DNA of 64,000 bases. Origin: Planctomycetota bacterium (lineage in GTDB: Bacteria > Planctomycetota > UBA1135 > JADKAF01). Location: NCBI GenBank assembly GCA_016719295.1, contig JADKAF010000001.1, forward strand, positions 6,076,001 through 6,140,000, written 5' to 3'. The notes below the pieces were generated by a model that saw only the letters and a program-made list of their open reading frames with translations, was not told the origin of the DNA and did not search any database. This document shows, piece by piece, positions 36,101 to 43,873 of this stretch (the first letter of the stretch is position 1; each line of letters begins with the position of its first letter). Both the position numbers and the translations under genes were made by a program.

Positions 36101-36452
36101 CGGTGGCTACGGCTTCGAAGTGCAGCAGGAGTCGCTCGTTGGCGCCGAGCGCGCGCGGCTCGAGCTGCCGCCGGAACCACGCCACGCCGTCGAACTCAGG
36201 ATCGATCTCCGCCTCGAAGGTCCCCGGCACCTGCACCTCGCGCCAGCTCTGGCCCTCGTCGAGCGAGAGCTCCCAACGGCCGTCGAGCGGGTACGCGGTG
36301 CGCGGAACGGGTTCCTGCGCGGCGGCCCCGGTCGCGAAAGCGATGGCCGCGAAGGCACAAGTGTTCCGGAGCACGGCCTGCGTCGCGCGGCCGGCGCGGA
36401 GGATCGAAGCGCGGAGGTTCGAAGCGCGGAGGTCACCGACGGCGTTCGGCAT
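33105..36452 (-). CDS. Secreted glycoside hydrolase family 2-type protein
   Basis: The protein has 1115 residues from the ATG at 36452 (AGGA seven bases before). A signal-like region (TCAFAAIAFATGAAAQEP) follows an odd, repetitive leader (DLRASNLRASILRAG). A GH2 sugar-binding domain comes first (DGRWELSLDEGQSWREVQ, WFRRQLEPR, AAVWLNGRELGRHLGGWTPF). The immunoglobulin-like and TIM-barrel parts follow (LLLNGRPLNVRGVLNWGLHP, LGFNLMKFCLWMPPRRTLEL, WIEYPTWH). The C-terminus adds a second jelly-roll-like region (YLEFTGVDDAYVLYVDGEEV). The usual acid/base 'NE' after barrel strand 4 reads CETGPSAD here, so catalysis by the standard pair is uncertain. It probably acts on a plant or algal polysaccharide. 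Confidence 0.88.
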   Translation of the reverse strand: MPNAVGDLRASNLRASILRAGRATQAVLRNTCAFAAIAFATGAAAQEPVPRTAYPLDGRWELSLDEGQSWREVQVPGTFEAEIDPEFDGVAWFRRQLEPRALGANERLLLHFEAVATEAAVWLNGRELGRHLGGWTPFRVDLSAVAREMPEGPWELRVRVDEKVGHHTQGFLPIIAPHFGGIWQSVEVLRVSDLWIDDLRALATGSLEDGCLHLEVPLGGSSAANASSDEPEAELEVEVSARLRGSAQSFATQRYPISRATEPQRLGYALRDPAGAIVSPEAWEPLAPKLYDVELVLRRGARVLDRHRLSAGFRTIAAQGRTLLLNGRPLNVRGVLNWGLHPSDHGPLRTETLARAEIERAQALGFNLMKFCLWMPPRRTLELCDELGMLAWIEYPTWHASLIPANREELVREYDEFFHRDRRHPAVILRSLTCETGPSADLELLRELYELAHRRVPSTLVIDDSSWIQWNRIHDAYDDHPYGNNHTWLATLERLDRHIAERAAKPLLLGEAIAADTWYGPTDPLAAEEPTAPLWRPLSASDARAWLKRLEPLVGAESLAHLTADSLRYALAMRKFQIETYRRRVPAGGYVVSVIRDFRLAAMGLIDPYDQLKWPAESWAWHGERQLALVSEGDRRSFRSGAPLSLALHYATADPTEPFALKTILALHAESRADESETTIRGVISGRWERTRDERTSEQRGDYAFELPALDVERPTRHRLRAHCEDERGATTNEWNLWVVPAADQKALSAARAHSSLRGDDLPPQLLALPRAELSQPPAPAAAAGAQKELLVARHLDDALLERLDAGARVLLLPRAERHSFPLREHWFLRGAPLVNRRHPLGQAAHELLVELQHFDLAGPVVPEIDAYLEHTRPLLLLWDAHDLDRVKTHGLVYEMPVGRGWLAVSALDHRSAAGEWLLTELLAHLAQTAAPSSATEQHSAEVLLSALRAELAHRAIDLTARRWKFQPDPEARGAEQGWQRSEHDDAAWPEIGIDRHWDAQGHAALDGWAWYRLHLDLPADWPVGKAYLEFTGVDDAYVLYVDGEEVGSGGDIAARRTAFEERKSHDLGRFARPGERLAIAVAVYDWQGAGGIFRPVSLQATPPSAAPPILRQRD

Positions 36453-36523
36453 GGGCAGTTCCTGATGGCTCCAGACGGAGACGCGATTCTGTGCTCTTCG
36501 CCGCCCGTCGCGCGAGACCGTTC

Positions 36524-36546
36524 GCTCTGGCACCGGCAGTTCGGTG
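36524..36546 (+). repeat. Degenerate half-copy of the long palindrome family
   Basis: GCTCTGGCACCG at 36524, followed by GTTCGGT four bases later, matches the right arm of the elements at 15970 and 21423 at 19 of 23 positions. There is no matching left arm nearby. It lies in the region upstream of the GH2 gene. It may be a decayed copy or chance. Confidence 0.45.
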
Positions 36547-37032
36547 ACCTCGAGCTCGATGCGCTGCCACCTGCGGATGGCGAAGCACAGCGAGAGGAGG
36601 CACTCGAACGCGACATGGATCCGCGGGCGAAGCATCCATCGCTGAGGTCCCGAGCGGCTCGGATCGCCAGGAGGGCCTTGCTCTTCTCGGTCTGACGTCC
36701 GGCGGAGCGGCCTGCGCGGAACTCGGGTTCGAAGGCTTGAGCTCGTACCGGAATGGAGAGCCGTTCGCGCGTCGACGCGTCGATCTGAGGCGCGAGCGCG
36801 TGAACGCGAGAGCGAGAAGCGAGAGGCGTTCGAACGCAAGACCTCGCATGCGCTACGCCCGGCCCTACGGCGAAGCAAGCGCCGCGCCCGACGCGCGCGC
36901 AACGGGTCGATGGTGTTCGAGGTTCGGCGCGCGTTCGGAACGAGAGAGCGATACGGAGCGTCGCGCGACGTTCACGTCGCTTGCTACGCCTCCGGGCGCG
37001 GCTTCGCTTCGTCGATCGACTTCGTGCCCCGT

Positions 37033-37062
37033 TTCGGAGCCCGCGAAGGCGGGGGCTCCGAA
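37033..37062 (+). repeat. REP-like palindrome, left copy
   Basis: This 30-base sequence begins TTCGGAGCCC and ends GGGCTCCGAA, which pair over 10 bp, around a GC-rich centre (CGCGAAGGCGG region). It is identical, in reverse complement, to 38089-38118 on the other side of the transposase gene. Confidence 0.92.
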
Positions 37063-37154
37063 GCTCATGTTTGCGAGAGCGATTGGACCTCGACGCGAGA
37101 ACCGCCTCGATGGACACGCGGTTCCGCGCCCGCGCGGCGGCAGGGCGGAGTGCG

Positions 37155-37892
37155 TCAGCGCGAGGCGGCCCGGCCTGTTGATTGGGCGAGGTTCGCTCGT
37201 GGTCGGTCGGCGTGTTTGGTGTGCGGCAGCTCGCGGATGTCGAGCAGGCCGTGGCGGCGCCAGCCGGTGGTGAGCAGCCAGGTCGAGGCGGGCGCTACGG
37301 TGGCCACCACCGGCGCGGCTGGGATCGCGGGGATCGATGGGCGCTCCCTCCAGCCATCGAAGGTGGGCGCGCTCGAGCAGAGGTCGATCGAGTTGAGCCG
37401 CACGACGCCGCGCGTCTTGCCGTTCTGCAGCACGTAGCGCAGCGCATGGCGCGCCTGCGTCGGCGTCGAGATCACCTCGTCGTGATATCGATCGGGAAAC
37501 ACCTTGCCGCGGCGGACCCAGTGCTTGTTCAACGCGCGGGCGAGTGGACTCAACAACGCGTTCATGCCGCGGGCGACGCACTCGCGATCCTCGGCCTCGA
37601 CGAGGAGGTGCAGGTGGTTCCTCTGAATCGAGTAGTGGATGATCCGCATTCCGTGGCGGTTGCTGCTCGCACTGAGTGCCGCGAGCACGAGCTTCAGCGT
37701 GCCACCGCGGCGCAGCGACGGCTGGCCTTCGGCGAGTCGCACGGTGATGTGCAGCGGCTCGCCCCGCTTCTTCGCCGATCGCTGACGGTGCGGCATGCCA
37801 GGCTCGGCGTTCTTCGGCTTCCGTCCCGCGCCCTTCCGCTTGCCACCATGCTGAGGGAAGTCGAACTCGAGCTGTTGAAGCTTGCGGCGCAT
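37155..37892 (-). CDS. REP-associated tyrosine transposase (RAYT, Y1_Tnp type)
   Basis: The protein has 245 residues from the ATG at 37892. An ATG ten codons upstream is less likely because the conserved beginning is RRKLQQLEFDFP, GGKRKGAGRKPKN. The HUH nuclease core shows a strand and metal-binding pair in IIHYSIQRNHLHLLVEA (His-Leu-His), an Arg-rich segment GKVFPDRYHDEVI and the likely catalytic tyrosine in HALRYVLQNG. RAYTs act on REP palindromes, and such palindromes flank this gene on both sides in opposite orientation. The C-terminal 60 residues are Pro/Ala-rich and not conserved. The gene looks intact. Confidence 0.92.
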   Translation of the reverse strand: MRRKLQQLEFDFPQHGGKRKGAGRKPKNAEPGMPHRQRSAKKRGEPLHITVRLAEGQPSLRRGGTLKLVLAALSASSNRHGMRIIHYSIQRNHLHLLVEAEDRECVARGMNALLSPLARALNKHWVRRGKVFPDRYHDEVISTPTQARHALRYVLQNGKTRGVVRLNSIDLCSSAPTFDGWRERPSIPAIPAAPVVATVAPASTWLLTTGWRRHGLLDIRELPHTKHADRPRANLAQSTGRAASR

Positions 37893-38088
37893 GGGTCTTC
37901 TCTGTCTCGTTCTGCGTCGCATTCCCCGTTGTCGTTCAACATGCAGAGCGCAGAAGAATCGATCTTGGTTTCATATGAAGTTGCAAGCTTGAAACAGCGA
38001 GGTTGCCCGCTGCGCCGCGCGGGCGACGAACCCGTGTCTATCGAGGTGGTTCTCGCATCGAAATGCGTTCGCACCCCGTAGCATGAGT

Positions 38089-38118
38089 TTCGGAGCCCCC
38101 GCCTTCGCGGGCTCCGAA
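38089..38118 (-). repeat. REP-like palindrome, right copy
   Basis: This is the exact reverse complement of 37033-37062. It lies about 200 bases upstream of the RAYT start and within the right inverted arm. Confidence 0.92.
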
Positions 38119-38521
38119 ACGGCGCACGACGTCTATCGAGGTAGCGGAGCCGCATCCGGAGGCGACGCAGGCGACGTGACCGCCGCGCTCGCTCTCGCAT
38201 CGCCTTCGAGGTCGAACGCGCGTCGACATGCGATGGCGTTCAACGTCGCTCACGCGCGGCGGGCGCGGCGCTTGCTTCGCCGGAGGGCTGGCGGAGCGGT
38301 CGTCGCGGACCTCGCGTTCGAAGTTTCGGGCTCGTATCGGATGCGAGGGTCGTTCTCGCATCGACGCCTCGATCGGATGCGTGAACGCATCAACGCGAGC
38401 GGCGACCGAGAGTGTGAGCGCGTACGGGAGCTACGCACCTGGTTCACCGAACGTGCGCGGAGGCGGCGCGGGTTCACCGCGTCGCCTCCGATTGCACCTG
38501 CGATTCAGCGCGTTCGGCGCT

Positions 38522-39469
38522 TCACAGCTTCTCGCGCTTCAGCCCCAGATCGAGGATCTCCGCCTCCTGCTTCCGCAGCGCCGCGAGCTTCTGCTCGACC
38601 TTCTCGAGCTTCGCCGCCAGCGTCCGCGCGCGGTTCGAGCGCGGGCCGTCCTTCTCGATCTCGGCTTCGAGCTCCTCGCGGAGCGCCTTCTTGTCGAGGT
38701 CGAGGACGTCGTAGCGCGTCATCAGCTTCAACGTCTCGGTGATCGCCTCGTCGGCCGAGCGCTCGTACTCCGCCGCGAGCAGGCTCTGCATCGCCTTCAC
38801 CAGGTCGCGCTGCTCCTGCTTGCCGTCGAAGGCGAAGCTCTGCTTCCCGTCGGCCGAGAGCAGCATCAAGTGCGCCGGCGCCTTCTCGTCGAAGAGGCGG
38901 CGGAAGCTGTGGTTCGGCTCCATCACGTTGGGCCGGAACTTCACGCAGTGGAAGAAGCGCAGCAGGAGCTGGATGCGCTCGTTGTCGAGGGTCCGCGAGA
39001 GGAGCGCGTGCTCCGTGCCCTTGCAGTGCTCGCACTCGCGGAGGATCACCAGCGGGCGCTGGTCTTTCTCGGTGAGCTTCGCCAAGGCCGCTTCGCGATC
39101 GAGCGCGAACATGCGCGTCTCGCTGCTCGTCGGGCCTTCCGCCGCCTTCCGCTCGAGGACGGCGGGGTGCGTCCAGTCGACCTTCAGGAGGCGCTTGCTC
39201 TCCTCGTGGCGCCGCAGGTCGAGGCCGATCCCGCCGCGCCGGCCGAAGCCGGGCGTCGAGGTGGGGCCAGCCGCTCCGCCGCTACCGCCAGAGCCACCCG
39301 TGCCCGCGGAGGGCGCGCTCGGCGCGGCGGGACCCGAAGCGTCGGAGACCAGACCGGTGAGCCCGGAACTCGGGCCCGAAGAGGGACATCACTGGGGAGC
39401 TGCTTGGCGCGCGCCGAAGCCGAGGGCGGCGGCGCAGCCGAAGGCCAGCCAGAGCTGCGAGAGCTTCAT
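38522..39469 (-). pseudogene. Secreted thioredoxin-like protein with an in-frame UGA after the signal peptide
   Basis: AGAGGT lies six bases before the ATG at 39469, and the first 26 codons encode a convincing signal peptide (MKLSQLWLAFGCAAALGFGA). Codon 27 (39391-39389) is TGA. The same frame then runs open for 288 more codons: a Gly/Ser/Pro linker, LKVDWTHPAVLERKA, a thioredoxin-like part (RPLVILRECEHCKGTEHA with CxxC, then VMEPNHSFRRLFDEKAPAHL) and a charged coiled coil (AAKLEKVEQKLAALRKQEAE). An ATG at 39112 could give a 196-residue cytosolic product without the linker but has no good ribosome site. It is a nonsense mutant, a readthrough case or, less likely, a Sec insertion. Confidence 0.75.
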
Positions 39470-39565
39470 CGGAGACCTCTTCCGACCGCGGGAGTCGGAG
39501 AACGGGACGAAGGTGGCCGTGAAGCCGAAGACTAGCGCGCCCGATCGCCGAGGTCACTCGTGCGT

Positions 39566-40750
39566 TCAGCGTTTCGGATAGGTCTCGAGCACCCAGCTCC
39601 GCCACTTCTGGTCGAAGCCCGCGGGATCGAAGCCGAACGAGGCCTCCAGCGCCGTGGCCTGCTTCGCCACGCGCTCGCTCTCCTCCAGCCGCAGCGCGTC
39701 GATCTTCTGCAAGGCGTCCAGGAACTTCCGCGCCGCGTCCCCCGGTTGAGCCAAGAGGAACTCGACCCGCGACCAGGAGTCCATGGTCGAGGCGAAGTCC
39801 AGGTCCTGCGACTTCTGCACGGCGAAGAGCGCGTTGGCGCTCTTCGCGATGTTGTGCCGCGCTCGGCCGGAGACGCGCGGCGCCCATTCCCAGGCCTGCT
39901 TCTGGTCGTTCTCGTACATGCGCGGGTCGAACATCGGCGCGTACTGCCCGTTCACGCCGCGCGCGACGACCTGCGCGAAGCCCTCCCGCCACCAGGGCGG
40001 GGTGTGCGTGAAGAAGCCGCCGTAGCCGTCGACCAGATTCGACGCGACGTTGTAGGCGAGGCGCGCGCGGACGCCTAGGTCCAAGCGGTGCTCCGGCTTG
40101 TGCACCTCCAGCGCGTCGACGTAGAGCATGCAGTCGCTGTCCAAATAGTGCTGCAGCGCGGCCTTCACGTCGCGCTTCAAGAAGGTCTGCGCGAAGGTGC
40201 CGAGAGAGCTCTCCTTGGTGAAGAGCAGGATCGCGTACTTGCTCTTCATGCCGAGGTAGCGCGCGTCGGGCTTCAGCGCGTTCTCGTCGATCGCGAAGCG
40301 CTTCACGAAGTCGGCGTAGTGGTCCTCGGCGCGCATCGCGCAGAGATGCGCGCGGGTCCAGCCGTCCACCACGCCGCTCGTTCGCACGCGCGGCAGGCGC
40401 TTCTTCAGGCGCACGAGCTCTTCCTCGAGACCCTTCTTCTCCTGCAGCGCGGCCTTCGTCGCGGGCAGCTCGATGCCGAGCTTGAAGTGCGCCGTCTCGA
40501 TCCAGCAGATGCGCTGCTCGAGCGCCAGCGCGTGCTCGATCTGGCTGGAGGTGATGCCGGGGGCCAGCTCGGCGGAGCCGATCTTCACGTAGCCCGCCTG
40601 CCCCAGCGCCTTCGCGTCGCCGAGCGTGTACGGGTCGTCGTACTTCGAGGCACCGCCTTCTTGGGGGGCCGCGATGGCGACGGAGGCCGGACCGACCAGA
40701 GCGCAGAACACCAACCGTGCGGCGGCGGATCGGATCGAAGCTGAGGTCAT
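39566..40750 (-). CDS. Exported peptidase-like protein (gluzincin fold, HExxH probably lost)
   Basis: The protein has 394 residues from the ATG at 40750 (GGAG six bases upstream). The signal peptide is RLVFCALVGPASVAIAAPQ. The middle has ICWIETAHFKLGIELPATKA and a helical region. The region where DUF1570-type peptidases have HExxH reads AYNVASNLVDGY, so both His residues appear to be missing, while the downstream glutamate motif is kept (PPWWREGFAQ). The end, SWSRVEFLLAQPGDAARKFL and WRSWVLETYPKR, is typical of the family. It is therefore likely a non-catalytic relative acting outside the cytoplasmic membrane. Confidence 0.75.
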   Translation of the reverse strand: MTSASIRSAAARLVFCALVGPASVAIAAPQEGGASKYDDPYTLGDAKALGQAGYVKIGSAELAPGITSSQIEHALALEQRICWIETAHFKLGIELPATKAALQEKKGLEEELVRLKKRLPRVRTSGVVDGWTRAHLCAMRAEDHYADFVKRFAIDENALKPDARYLGMKSKYAILLFTKESSLGTFAQTFLKRDVKAALQHYLDSDCMLYVDALEVHKPEHRLDLGVRARLAYNVASNLVDGYGGFFTHTPPWWREGFAQVVARGVNGQYAPMFDPRMYENDQKQAWEWAPRVSGRARHNIAKSANALFAVQKSQDLDFASTMDSWSRVEFLLAQPGDAARKFLDALQKIDALRLEESERVAKQATALEASFGFDPAGFDQKWRSWVLETYPKR

Positions 40751-40894
40751 CGCGCGGCTCCGCGAGGGAAGGGAGGTGGGTTCGCGAGGCGGGGGGAATC
40801 CACGGGCGGCGGTCACCGCGGCCTAGCGATGACGTCGAGGCAATGTAGCCGCGTGTGCTTGCGGAGGAAACGCAGCGGCGCGCAGCATCGCGCG

Positions 40895-41626
40895 ATGGAG
40901 ATCGAAGACGGCGGACGCTTCGCCGCGGAGACCACCGCGAAGGCGCGCGCTCTGCAAGAGCGCCTGCGCGCGGAGCTCGTGTCGCGGGGGAGCGTGCGCG
41001 CGCCGCGCGTGCTCGCCGGCGTGGACGTCGCCATCGAAGCCTCGGGCCACGCGTTGGCTGCGGCCGTCGCGTGGGAGGTCGCGAGCGGCGAGCTGCGGGA
41101 GCTGCGCTGCGCGCGCCTACCGCTGCGCTTTCCCTACGTGCCTGGGCTGCTCGCGTTCCGCGAAGGGCCCGCGGTGCTCGCGGCGCTCGCGCTGCTCGAG
41201 ACGCCCGTCGATGCGGTCCTGATCGATGGCGCGGGCGTCGCGCATCCCCGCGGGCTCGGGCTCGCGGCGCACGTGGGGCTCTGTCTGCCCGTGCCCTGCG
41301 TGGGCGTCGCGAAGTCGAGACTCTGCGGGAGTGCGGCCGAGCCCGCGCCCGAGCCGGGCGCGTGGACGCCGCTCCTCGACGCGGAGGGGCGGCGCATGGG
41401 CACGGCGCTCCGCTCGCGAGCGCGCGCCGGCCCGCTCTTCCTCTCGCCGGGGAACCGCATCTCGCAGGACGGGGCGCTCGCCCTGGTGCTCGCCGCGCTG
41501 CGCGGCCATCGCCTGCCGGAGCCGATCTGGCACGCCGATCGTCTGGGCCGCGCGGCGAAAGGGCGCGCCCTCGACGCGAAAGCTACGCCCTCCGGCGGTC
41601 TGGCCAGCATCGCGGGGGAGGGCTAG
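40895..41626 (+). CDS. nfi: Endonuclease V
   Basis: This enzyme cleaves DNA one base 3' of deaminated bases such as hypoxanthine and starts their repair. The protein has 243 residues from MEIEDGGRF. Family motifs are complete: LAGVDVAIEASG (first Asp), FPYVPGLLAFREGP, AVLIDGAGVAHPRGLGLAAH (second Asp and glycine loop) and CVGVAKSRLCG. FLSPGNRISQDGAL follows near the end. There is no signal peptide, so it acts in the cytosol. It is the first of a group of plus-strand genes, with 52 bases before the saccharopine dehydrogenase-like gene. Confidence 0.95.
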   Translation: MEIEDGGRFAAETTAKARALQERLRAELVSRGSVRAPRVLAGVDVAIEASGHALAAAVAWEVASGELRELRCARLPLRFPYVPGLLAFREGPAVLAALALLETPVDAVLIDGAGVAHPRGLGLAAHVGLCLPVPCVGVAKSRLCGSAAEPAPEPGAWTPLLDAEGRRMGTALRSRARAGPLFLSPGNRISQDGALALVLAALRGHRLPEPIWHADRLGRAAKGRALDAKATPSGGLASIAGEG

Positions 41627-41678
41627 CATCTTCGGCCCTCCATTCCGTCCGAGCCCCTCGCTCGACTCCGCACCCGTC

Positions 41679-42776
41679 ATGAAACAGCGCAACGTAGTCG
41701 TCCTCGGCGCCGGCAAAGTCGGTCGCCTCGTCTCCCGCTGGCTCGCCGAGAGCGGCGACTACTTCGTCACGGTCGTGGACCGCACGCAGGAGCTCGCCGC
41801 GTTCGCGACGAAGCGCCAGGACGGCAGCCCGGTGCCCGGGATCGTCGCGGCGGCCGCGGATCTCGGCGACGAGTCGGTGCTCGCGAAGCTGCTCGCCGGC
41901 AAGGACTACGTCGTCTCCTGCGCGCCGTTCCATCTCACGAGGGGCATCGCGCGCACGGCGCTCGCGCAGGGCGTCCACTACCTCGATCCCACCGAGGACG
42001 TCGCGACGACGAAGCTGGTGAAGGATCTCTCCGAGGGCGCGGATCGCGCGTTCATCCCGCAGTGTGGCTTGGCCCCCGGCTTCATCACGATCGTCGCGAA
42101 CCACGTCGCGGCGCCGTTCGAGAAGCTCGACACGGTGAAGATGCGCGTCGGCGCCTTGCCGGTCTATCCGCACAACTGGCTGAAGTACAACCTGACCTGG
42201 TCCACCGAGGGCCTGATCAACGAGTACATCCAGCCCTGCGAGGCGATCGTCGACGGGCAGCTCGTGACGGTGCCCGCGCTGCAGGACTCCGAGCGCCTGA
42301 ACGTCGACGGCTTGGAGTACGAGGCCTTCAACACCTCGGGCGGCCTCGGCACGCTGGCCGACTCCTGGCGCGGCAAGGTGCGGAACCTGAACTACAAGTC
42401 GATCCGCTATCCCGGCCACCGCGACTTGATGGAGCTCCTGCTCCAGGACCTCAAGTTCCGCGACGAGCCGAACGAGCTGAAGCGCGTGCTCGAGCGCTCG
42501 CTGCCGCACACCTACCAAGACGTGGTGCTGCTCTTCGTCACCGTCACCGGCCACATCCAGGGCCGCTACACGCAGACCTCCTACGTGAAGAAGGTCTACG
42601 GCGACGAGGAGAGCGCGGACAAGTGGGGCGCGATCCAGCTCACGACCGCCTCCGGCATCTGCGGCGTGCTCGATCTCCATGCGCAGGGGCTGATCAAGCA
42701 GCGCGGGTTCGTGCGCCAGGAAGAGGTGCCCTTCGAGGCGTTCGTGAAGAACCGCTTCGGACGCACCTATGCGTGA
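41679..42776 (+). CDS. Saccharopine dehydrogenase-like oxidoreductase
   Basis: The protein has 365 residues. An N-terminal Rossmann fold is clear (VVVLGAGKVGRLVSRWLAES, VTVVDRTQELAAF). It is followed by DYVVSCAPFHLTRGIARTAL, HYLDPTEDVATTK and IPQCGLAPGFITIVANH, all characteristic of the saccharopine dehydrogenase/LYS9 fold. The middle domain has GALPVYPHNWLKYNLTWSTE and GLEYEAFNTSGGLGTLAD. In lysine pathways this enzyme interconverts saccharopine with lysine or aminoadipate semialdehyde. No other lysine gene is near, so the substrate is not settled and a carboxynorspermidine-type use is also possible. Confidence 0.9.
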   Translation: MKQRNVVVLGAGKVGRLVSRWLAESGDYFVTVVDRTQELAAFATKRQDGSPVPGIVAAAADLGDESVLAKLLAGKDYVVSCAPFHLTRGIARTALAQGVHYLDPTEDVATTKLVKDLSEGADRAFIPQCGLAPGFITIVANHVAAPFEKLDTVKMRVGALPVYPHNWLKYNLTWSTEGLINEYIQPCEAIVDGQLVTVPALQDSERLNVDGLEYEAFNTSGGLGTLADSWRGKVRNLNYKSIRYPGHRDLMELLLQDLKFRDEPNELKRVLERSLPHTYQDVVLLFVTVTGHIQGRYTQTSYVKKVYGDEESADKWGAIQLTTASGICGVLDLHAQGLIKQRGFVRQEEVPFEAFVKNRFGRTYA

Positions 42777-42800
42777 GCGGCGGAGCAGGGACGGCGCGCG

Positions 42801-43049
42801 ATGAGCGGCAGCTACGGGGAGGGCGACCCCGCGATCCCCGAGCTTGCGCGCCGAGCGCACGAGGCCGCCGAGCGCGACGGGCGCGGGAGCTACACCGACC
42901 CGGCGACCGGCTATCTCGTGCAGTGCGCGAGCGCGCTCCGGCAGCGCGGGCGCTGCTGCGGGCTCGGCTGCCGGCATTGCCCGTTTCCCCGCGAGGCCCA
43001 GCGCGCGGCGGGCCGTGCTATCCTCCGCCCGCTCCCCCCTGGGTTCTAG
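42801..43049 (+). CDS. DUF5522 small Cys-rich protein
   Basis: The protein has 82 residues, with SYTDPATGYLVQCASALRQR followed by GRCCGLGCRHCPFPREAQ. This is the short DUF5522 pattern, with four to five closely spaced cysteines that probably bind a metal or cluster. It lies 24 bases after the saccharopine dehydrogenase-like gene and 28 before the lipoprotein, in the same direction. The function is unknown. Confidence 0.85.
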   Translation: MSGSYGEGDPAIPELARRAHEAAERDGRGSYTDPATGYLVQCASALRQRGRCCGLGCRHCPFPREAQRAAGRAILRPLPPGF

Positions 43050-43077
43050 TGCCCACTCCACCGGCAAGGCGAGCCCG

Positions 43078-43842
43078 ATGATGCTGTCTCGTTCCGCGCG
43101 CGCGTTCCGTTCCCTCCTTCTCGTCTGCGGAGTGCTGCCGCTCGCGGCCTGCTCCTCCGATCCCGAGGTCCGCGGCGAGACGGCCGAGGCCTACTTCGCG
43201 CGCTTCGAGACCGCGATGCTCTCGGCCGACGTGATGAAGATCGAGCATTCGCTCGTCGCGAGCGACGAGGAGGGCAGCGCTCGCGCGGTCTGGGAAGGTC
43301 GCTTCCTCGCGATCGACAAGCCGCTCGAGGTGCGCCTCGACGGACGCGGCTCCTTCGGCGCGCAGCCGATCCACCTCGAGATCGAAGCTCGCGGAGAGGC
43401 GATCCGCGCGACCGGCGGACCGAAGGCGATCGAGCAGCAGCTGACGGGGAACTCGATCGATCGCTGGGTCCGCGGGTTCACGCGACTCGGGCTCGCGCAC
43501 GATCTCTGGCGTGTCGCGCGCGGCTTGCCGTTGCTCGCGCTGGAAGGCGGCGATCAGGAGATCTCGATGCAGGACCTGCGCTTCGAAGGGCGCGAGCGGA
43601 TCGGCGGCGTGCCCGCGCGCGTGCTGGCGTATCGAGCGGTCGTCGGTGGGATGTACGAGGCGGACATGCGCCTCTGGCTCGACGAGCGCACGGGCCATCC
43701 CCTGCAGCGCCGAGCGACCGTGCGCACGCGCTCGCTGCGCCTGCGCACGACCGAGAGCTATCGCGTGCTGGAGCTCGCGGTGATCCCGCAAGGGCTCGCC
43801 GATCAGCCGTTGCCCGCGCGTCTCGAGCAAGAGCCGCGCTGA
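43078..43842 (+). CDS. Lipoprotein, possibly LolA/LppX-like fold
   Basis: The protein has 254 residues. A signal with a lipobox (VCGVLPLAACSSDPE, lipidated Cys at residue 25) is followed by a beta-rich protein: VMKIEHSLVASDEEGSARAV, LEVRLDGRGSFGAQPIHLEI, RIGGVPARVLAYRAVVG, DMRLWLDERTGHPLQRRATV. Alternating strands and a closing 'LDE.TG.P..R' hairpin recall the LolA/LppX/outer-membrane-lipoprotein-sorting fold. Membrane anchoring is well supported. The role is not. There are two adjacent ATGs, and I use the first. Confidence 0.8.
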   Translation: MMLSRSARAFRSLLLVCGVLPLAACSSDPEVRGETAEAYFARFETAMLSADVMKIEHSLVASDEEGSARAVWEGRFLAIDKPLEVRLDGRGSFGAQPIHLEIEARGEAIRATGGPKAIEQQLTGNSIDRWVRGFTRLGLAHDLWRVARGLPLLALEGGDQEISMQDLRFEGRERIGGVPARVLAYRAVVGGMYEADMRLWLDERTGHPLQRRATVRTRSLRLRTTESYRVLELAVIPQGLADQPLPARLEQEPR

Positions 43843-43849
43843 GCGGCTC
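43831..43849 (+). terminator. Hairpin overlapping the lipoprotein stop codon
   Basis: GAGCCGC (43831-43837) pairs with GCGGCTC (43843-43849) around a 5-base loop that includes the TGA. It sits between two converging genes 31 bases apart and could terminate transcription from either side. Confidence 0.5.
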
Positions 43850-43873
43850 TCGCTCGCGCGCGCGACGGAGCGC

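Larger units (their letters stand above)
36727..38420. mobile_element. RAYT element flanked by long imperfect inverted arms and REP-like palindromes
   Basis: The single gene inside is a REP-associated tyrosine transposase. About 36850-37140 and the reverse complement of about 38320-38010 are clearly related along their length, with blocks of identity including a 23-base match (36868-36890 with 38260-38282). Each arm carries the same 30-base REP-like palindrome in opposite orientation. In addition, about 36727-36810 resembles 38316-38400 in direct orientation. The whole unit is about 1.7 kb, lies between two unrelated genes and may be a non-autonomous or self-moving REP cassette. Confidence 0.8.

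Noticed and set aside
36850..38420. Short proteins with an SPRRRGLR-like repeat on both sides of the RAYT gene
   Set aside because: They are translations of the REP palindrome and its arms. The same peptide appears on opposite strands because the DNA is inverted.
38522..39469. Selenoprotein gene
   Set aside because: The UGA lies in a poorly conserved linker, not at an active site, and the bases after it form only short stems. A nonsense mutation or readthrough is simpler, so this is recorded as a possibility only.
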